A stretch of DNA of 64,000 bases, from assembly GCA_048262655.1 (NCBI GenBank), contig JBLXEY010000001.1:682001-746000 (forward strand). The letters run 5' to 3'. The position numbers and the translations under genes are program-made. Positions within the stretch are counted from its first letter, which is position 1; every line of letters starts with the position of its first letter. This stretch comes from JABMNT01 sp048262655. Lineage in GTDB: Bacteria; Pseudomonadota; Alphaproteobacteria; Rhodospirillales; Casp-alpha2. Positions 60,715 through 64,000 of this stretch are shown here, in pieces. The notes under the pieces were generated by a model. That model did no database searches. It had not been told where the DNA came from and worked only from the letters and a program-made list of their open reading frames with translations.

Positions 60715-61773
60715 CTAGCGTTTCATTGCTTGCTTATGCAATTCACTGACTCTGGCCATAATCTCCGCAGCGTCTTTAAGACCAGCGGCTTCTGCGTCCT
60801 TGACCCAATCAGCCTGATGCTTGGAAAGCTTTTCGGGATCAGCCCACATATTGATGTCAGCGTCAGTCAGTTCCGTGATCTTCACGCCAGCGGCAAGCTG
60901 TTCGTTCTTAACTTTATCAAAAGCCGCACTGTAGACCGCAGCAAACTTCTGTTCAGCAATTTTGGATGCTTTTAGAATACCTTCCTGAACTTCTTTCGGC
61001 TGGGACTCAAAGAAGTCTTTGTTCATGTAATGCAAGAAAGGCAACGCATACCATAATTTCTTGGAGACCAGCATGTTGGTGGCGACCTCATCAAATTTCA
61101 TCAGATGCAGGCCGTCGTAGTTCGTGTAAACACCTTCGATGGCACCAGTTTGCAAGGCGACATACACATCCCCCCACGGCACAGACACTGGCAACGCACC
61201 GGCACTTTCAAGGTAGCGCAAGTACCACTTGCCACCAGCCCGCCAGTTGTCGCCCTTAATATCGGCAAGGCTGTTTAGTGTTTTCTTACCCGCAAACGCG
61301 CCCGGAAGACCGGCGGTTACCAACAGCGGCATCACGTTCGCTTTATCTAATTCGGCCTTAAATGCAGGAATTTGCTCGTAGGCAGCCCGCCATAGCCATG
61401 CCTGGTTCTCGAATTTTTCCGGACCTTGGGGGAACAGGGCAAAAATATTGTGGGCCATTAACTGGCGAGGGAAGTGCCCTGGAAACGAGAAAGAAATTTG
61501 TGAAACATTATCGCCAACACCCTTCAGGGCTTCTTTGGCTTTCAACAACGAACCGCCAAAAAAAGCACGTACCTTAAGCGCGCCACCGGTTTGTTTTTCA
61601 ATCTCTGGAAACCAGACATCATTTAGAAAGTTAGGACGCATGCCCCCCAAGGGGTCATGGTCTGAGTACTTCACTTCTGCCGCATGGGCACTTGGCATCG
61701 TTGCCGCGAGCGAAAGGACCATGGCGCTTGCTACGCCAAGGGCAGTCAATTGTTTCGATAGTTTAAACATCAT
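60715..61773 (-). CDS. TRAP transporter solute-binding protein (DctP)
   Basis: This receptor of about 353 residues has a signal peptide (GVASAMVLSLAATMPSAHAA). Typical DctP segments are TGGALKVRAFFGGSLLKAKE, WRAGGKWYLRYLESAGALPV (with the conserved substrate-carboxylate arginine region) and VALQTGAIEGVYTNYDGLHL. The ATG at 61773 is chosen since AGAGGA lies 8 bp upstream; an in-frame start at 61839 would precede the signal peptide by 22 residues. TRAP receptors usually bind organic acids or N-acyl amino acids. The companion genes (MlrC, N-carbamoylase) hint at a capped amino acid or peptide. Confidence 0.93.
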   Translation of the reverse strand: MMFKLSKQLTALGVASAMVLSLAATMPSAHAAEVKYSDHDPLGGMRPNFLNDVWFPEIEKQTGGALKVRAFFGGSLLKAKEALKGVGDNVSQISFSFPGHFPRQLMAHNIFALFPQGPEKFENQAWLWRAAYEQIPAFKAELDKANVMPLLVTAGLPGAFAGKKTLNSLADIKGDNWRAGGKWYLRYLESAGALPVSVPWGDVYVALQTGAIEGVYTNYDGLHLMKFDEVATNMLVSKKLWYALPFLHYMNKDFFESQPKEVQEGILKASKIAEQKFAAVYSAAFDKVKNEQLAAGVKITELTDADINMWADPEKLSKHQADWVKDAEAAGLKDAAEIMARVSELHKQAMKR

Positions 61774-61923
61774 GATTAAAATCCTCTTATTAGTTTTTGA
61801 TTTATTCGTCGCCACCATGGCGTCTTCGAGGCTAAGCAATTCGGCCGTTTTTAGATTCCGGCCCCCTGATATGATATGATTATGGTAATCTCCTTTCTTT
61901 TAAGTTCTCCTGAATTTCCTGGC

Positions 61924-62853
61924 TCAGACGCCATCGGGCACTCTGGCACCAGTTTGGTTGCTAATAATTCCGTAATGTTCAATGCGACGATGCTTTGCGA
62001 AATTAAAAATTGTTTCTTTACCCATTTTCGCCAAATCAAGATCACAGGCAGATGTAATGAGTTCATCATCAAGGCTCGTTGCCTGGCTTACAATTTCACC
62101 AGAAGGCTGAACGATGCAGGAACCGCCAATCAGCATACACCCGTCTTCGATTCCCGCTTTGGCAACTCCGACAACAAAACAAGAATTTTGATAAGCGCCA
62201 GATTGCATGACCAAATGGTTGTGGAACATCCGCAGATGATTAGGCTCGGGGGCCGCTGTATTGCGATCGGGCGTGTTGTAACCAATCATTACCAGTTCAA
62301 CACCTTTCAGGCTCATGACCCGATATGTCTCAGGCCAACGCCGATCATTGCAAAGCCCCATGCCCATAATCCCGCCTTTGCAGCGCCATACCGGCCACGT
62401 GATGTCACCCGGCTCAAAGTACCTTTTTTCAAGATGCTGCCACGGGCGATTGGGGTCGTTTTCAGAATGTCCTGGCAAATGAATCTTGCGGTATTTACCT
62501 ATGATCTCGCCCTTATCAACCAAGATAGCCGTGTTGTAGTGGTGTCCGTCTGGCGTTAATTCACAGTACCCCAGATAGAAAGCGATATCGGATTCCAAGG
62601 CGGCTTCAAAAAGAGGTCGAGTTTCAGGGCCAGGCATTTCGCTTTCGAAATACCGGTCCATCTTCGTAATGTCTTCTTCGAAATAACGGGGAAAGAACGT
62701 GGTCAGCGCCATCTCAGGAAACACGACAAGGTGACAGCCCTGACTTTTGGCTTGCCTCAGCAGTTCGATCATTCGCGCGACAACACTGGCCCTGCTCTCT
62801 TCTGGCGAGATCGGTCCAAGTTGGGCCGCCCCAACATTCACTATTCGGCTCAT
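61924..62853 (-). CDS. N-carbamoyl-D-amino-acid hydrolase (nitrilase superfamily)
   Basis: This 309-residue carbon-nitrogen hydrolase is close to Agrobacterium D-carbamoylase. The catalytic triad is Glu47 (VVFPEMAL), Lys123 (YRKIHLPG) and Cys168 (MGLCNDRRWPETYRV). MSLKGVELVMIGYNTPDRN, HNHLVMQSGAYQNSCFVV and IFNFAKHRRIEHYGII match the family. The enzyme releases D-amino acid, CO2 and ammonia from N-carbamoyl-D-amino acids. No hydantoinase gene is visible nearby, so the carbamoyl compound may be imported or made elsewhere. It is upstream of the TRAP operon on the same strand. Confidence 0.9.
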   Translation of the reverse strand: MSRIVNVGAAQLGPISPEESRASVVARMIELLRQAKSQGCHLVVFPEMALTTFFPRYFEEDITKMDRYFESEMPGPETRPLFEAALESDIAFYLGYCELTPDGHHYNTAILVDKGEIIGKYRKIHLPGHSENDPNRPWQHLEKRYFEPGDITWPVWRCKGGIMGMGLCNDRRWPETYRVMSLKGVELVMIGYNTPDRNTAAPEPNHLRMFHNHLVMQSGAYQNSCFVVGVAKAGIEDGCMLIGGSCIVQPSGEIVSQATSLDDELITSACDLDLAKMGKETIFNFAKHRRIEHYGIISNQTGARVPDGV

Positions 62854-62987
62854 TATTCTTTCTCTTTTGCCTATGGTGAACAGGATGCTAGAACGCTTTT
62901 TTCATAATGTCATATACTTAATTGCAGTTGATTATTAACATTGTGTTATATATTTATTTTACTTTTGTAAATCAAGCCTTCTCATCT

Positions 62988-63734
62988 CTATCCCGCAAGC
63001 CACCCGCCATCCGCCATCAAACAGGATCCGGTGGTGAAGGAAGATGCTTCAGATACCAGAAACAATGCGGCCCGCGCTATTTCCTCGGGCCGTCCAAGGC
63101 GCCCAAGGGGATGACGACTAACGGACCGCGCCTTTGCCGCATCGGGATCACCCGAGCGCGCAAAAGACCGGGCCAAAAGCGGAGTCTCAATTGCCCCGGG
63201 CACCAGGACATTGACGCGAATGCGATCCATCGCATGGTCAACAGCCATGGTCCGCGCTAGCGAAACAACAGCCCCCTTGCTTGCGTAATAAGCTGCATTT
63301 GAACGCCCCCCGGCGAAAGCCAGTTGTGAGCCGATCATAACAATTGCACCGCCGCCGGAGTTTTTCATGGTCATGGCCGTTTCGCGAGACCACAGGAATG
63401 TCCCGGTCAGGTTCGTCCCGATAACCGCATTCCAATCTTCCAATGAGGTATCAACAACACTGGTTCCTGTTGAAAACCCGGCGCAGGTAACCAAGGCATC
63501 AATCCGCCCGTACCGATCAAGAATTTCCTTTACCTGTGATTTGACGGTGTCTTCGTCACTTACGTCACCCACAAGAGACATTCCCTTGTCCGGATGCACT
63601 TCGGCTTCAGGTGCGGCACGGTCAACGATGACCACCTTCGCACCTTCTGCCAGGAAAAGCTCTGTACAGGCCAGGCCAATACCAGAAGCACCGCCGGTAA
63701 TAACGACGATCTTATCTTCCATTTCCATATCCAT
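62988..63734 (-). CDS. Short-chain dehydrogenase/reductase
   Basis: This SDR of about 248 residues has the NAD(P) motif VVITGGASGIGLACTE, an acidic VIVDRA at the end of beta2 that favours NAD(H), the catalytic Ser in VMIGSQLAFAG, and YYASKGAVVSLART for Tyr/Lys. C-terminal FTTGSCLMADGGWLAG is typical of the FabG-like branch. The ATG at 63734 is preferred because AAGGAG lies about 9 bp upstream. It lies between the epimerase-like gene and the carbamoylase; its substrate is unknown. Confidence 0.92.
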   Translation of the reverse strand: MDMEMEDKIVVITGGASGIGLACTELFLAEGAKVVIVDRAAPEAEVHPDKGMSLVGDVSDEDTVKSQVKEILDRYGRIDALVTCAGFSTGTSVVDTSLEDWNAVIGTNLTGTFLWSRETAMTMKNSGGGAIVMIGSQLAFAGGRSNAAYYASKGAVVSLARTMAVDHAMDRIRVNVLVPGAIETPLLARSFARSGDPDAAKARSVSRHPLGRLGRPEEIARAALFLVSEASSFTTGSCLMADGGWLAG

Positions 63735-63805
63735 ACCACTTTTCTCCTTTTCGGTTTGCACTGGGCTGGTGGTCGCGAATTAAGTTTTAGGACGCCTCAT
63801 GAAGA

Positions 63806-64000
63806 TCAAAAAGCCCAGCTGTTGTTTTTTGCCCAGGCGTAGTAGTCGGAAACACTCTGCCCTACATGAAAAGGCAACGTAAAATCGATGTCCTTTGTCA
63901 GTTGCGATATATCCAGACGCTGCCTGTCTTTGGCGGAATACATATCAATTGTTGGTACTTCGTCACCCTTGATGAGCCGACATTCGAAGCTTTGAGTTTG
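63806..64000 (-). CDS. C-terminal end of an NAD-dependent epimerase/dehydratase-like protein
   Basis: An open frame enters from the right edge and stops at 63806. The visible 64 residues include YSAKDRQRLDISQLTKDIDF and FHVGQSVSDYYAWAKNNSWA. The pattern L-D-I-S-x-L-x-x-D followed by G-x-S-V-x-D-Y-x-x-W is that of C-termini of extended SDR sugar epimerases/dehydratases. The Rossmann part lies outside the window, so the family is a cautious assignment. It is 71 bp upstream of the SDR gene on the same strand. Confidence 0.6.
   Translation of the reverse strand, partial: QTQSFECRLIKGDEVPTIDMYSAKDRQRLDISQLTKDIDFTLPFHVGQSVSDYYAWAKNNSWAF

Noticed and set aside
1..64000. CRISPR array or restriction/defence system
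   Set aside because: No series of spaced direct repeats and no cas, restriction-modification, toxin-antitoxin or similar genes were recognised; the island cargo does not match a known defence family.

Overview
The window looks like the chromosome of a heterotrophic, probably marine alphaproteobacterium of the Rhodospirillales/Kiloniellales type. The basis is the housekeeping order yqeY-dnaG-rpoD-tRNA(CAT), a CarD-type regulator beside a seven-iron ferredoxin, carAB, a medium GC content judged by eye, and the many ABC and TRAP importers. The placement is inferred from gene order and protein style; no 16S rRNA gene is present.

Layout. (1) 1-5930, minus strand: an amino-acid-type ABC importer resembling the ectoine importer EhuABCD, followed by a PLP ammonia-lyase, an M20 amidohydrolase and an M24 peptidase-like enzyme. 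A divergent Lrp/AsnC regulator and a ThuA-like protein follow. (2) 7589-16274: a LacI regulator divergent from a carbohydrate ABC operon (receptor, two permeases, ATPase, sugar isomerase-like protein, Gfo/Idh/MocA dehydrogenase, aldo-keto reductase). (3) 16324-20688: stress and envelope genes (TerB fold, TPR/glycosyltransferase-like protein, a 59-residue DUF3012-type lipoprotein, an HtrA-like protein with a degraded catalytic triad, an AlkB-like dioxygenase). (4) 20685-27854: a peptide/amide scavenging cluster with two M81 (MlrC) metallopeptidases, an amidase, a tautomerase, an M20 peptidase and an EamA exporter. (5) 27924-41963: core genes, namely an M48 lipoprotein protease, carD-like, fdxA, TerB, a DUF938 methyltransferase, greA, carB, carA, yqeY, dnaG, rpoD and a tRNA with anticodon CAT.

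(6) 41945-49956: an integrated island of about 8 kb, bounded by a perfect 19-bp repeat of the tRNA 3' end. Its integrase and its IS1182-like transposase each carry an in-frame stop codon, but its two cargo genes are open. One encodes a membrane-anchored gamma-glutamylcyclotransferase-like protein. The other encodes a 1127-residue receptor-channel that joins a type-1 periplasmic binding protein domain, a beta-rich domain resembling Cys-loop receptor ligand-binding domains, an MscS pore module and a cyclic-nucleotide-binding domain. This pair is the most unusual content of the window.

(7) 50342-64000: a GltIJKL-type acidic amino acid importer, a LysR regulator, an Asp/Glu racemase, a methylaspartate ammonia-lyase with all key residues and no glutamate mutase beside it, a third MlrC, a TRAP importer, an N-carbamoyl-D-amino-acid hydrolase, an SDR and the end of an epimerase-like gene. 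Together regions 1, 4 and 7 suggest a lifestyle built on scavenging modified, D- or N-capped amino acids and peptides. In all four importer operons the receptor gene is followed directly by a strong inverted repeat, which would favour higher receptor than permease expression. No CRISPR array or rRNA gene was seen.
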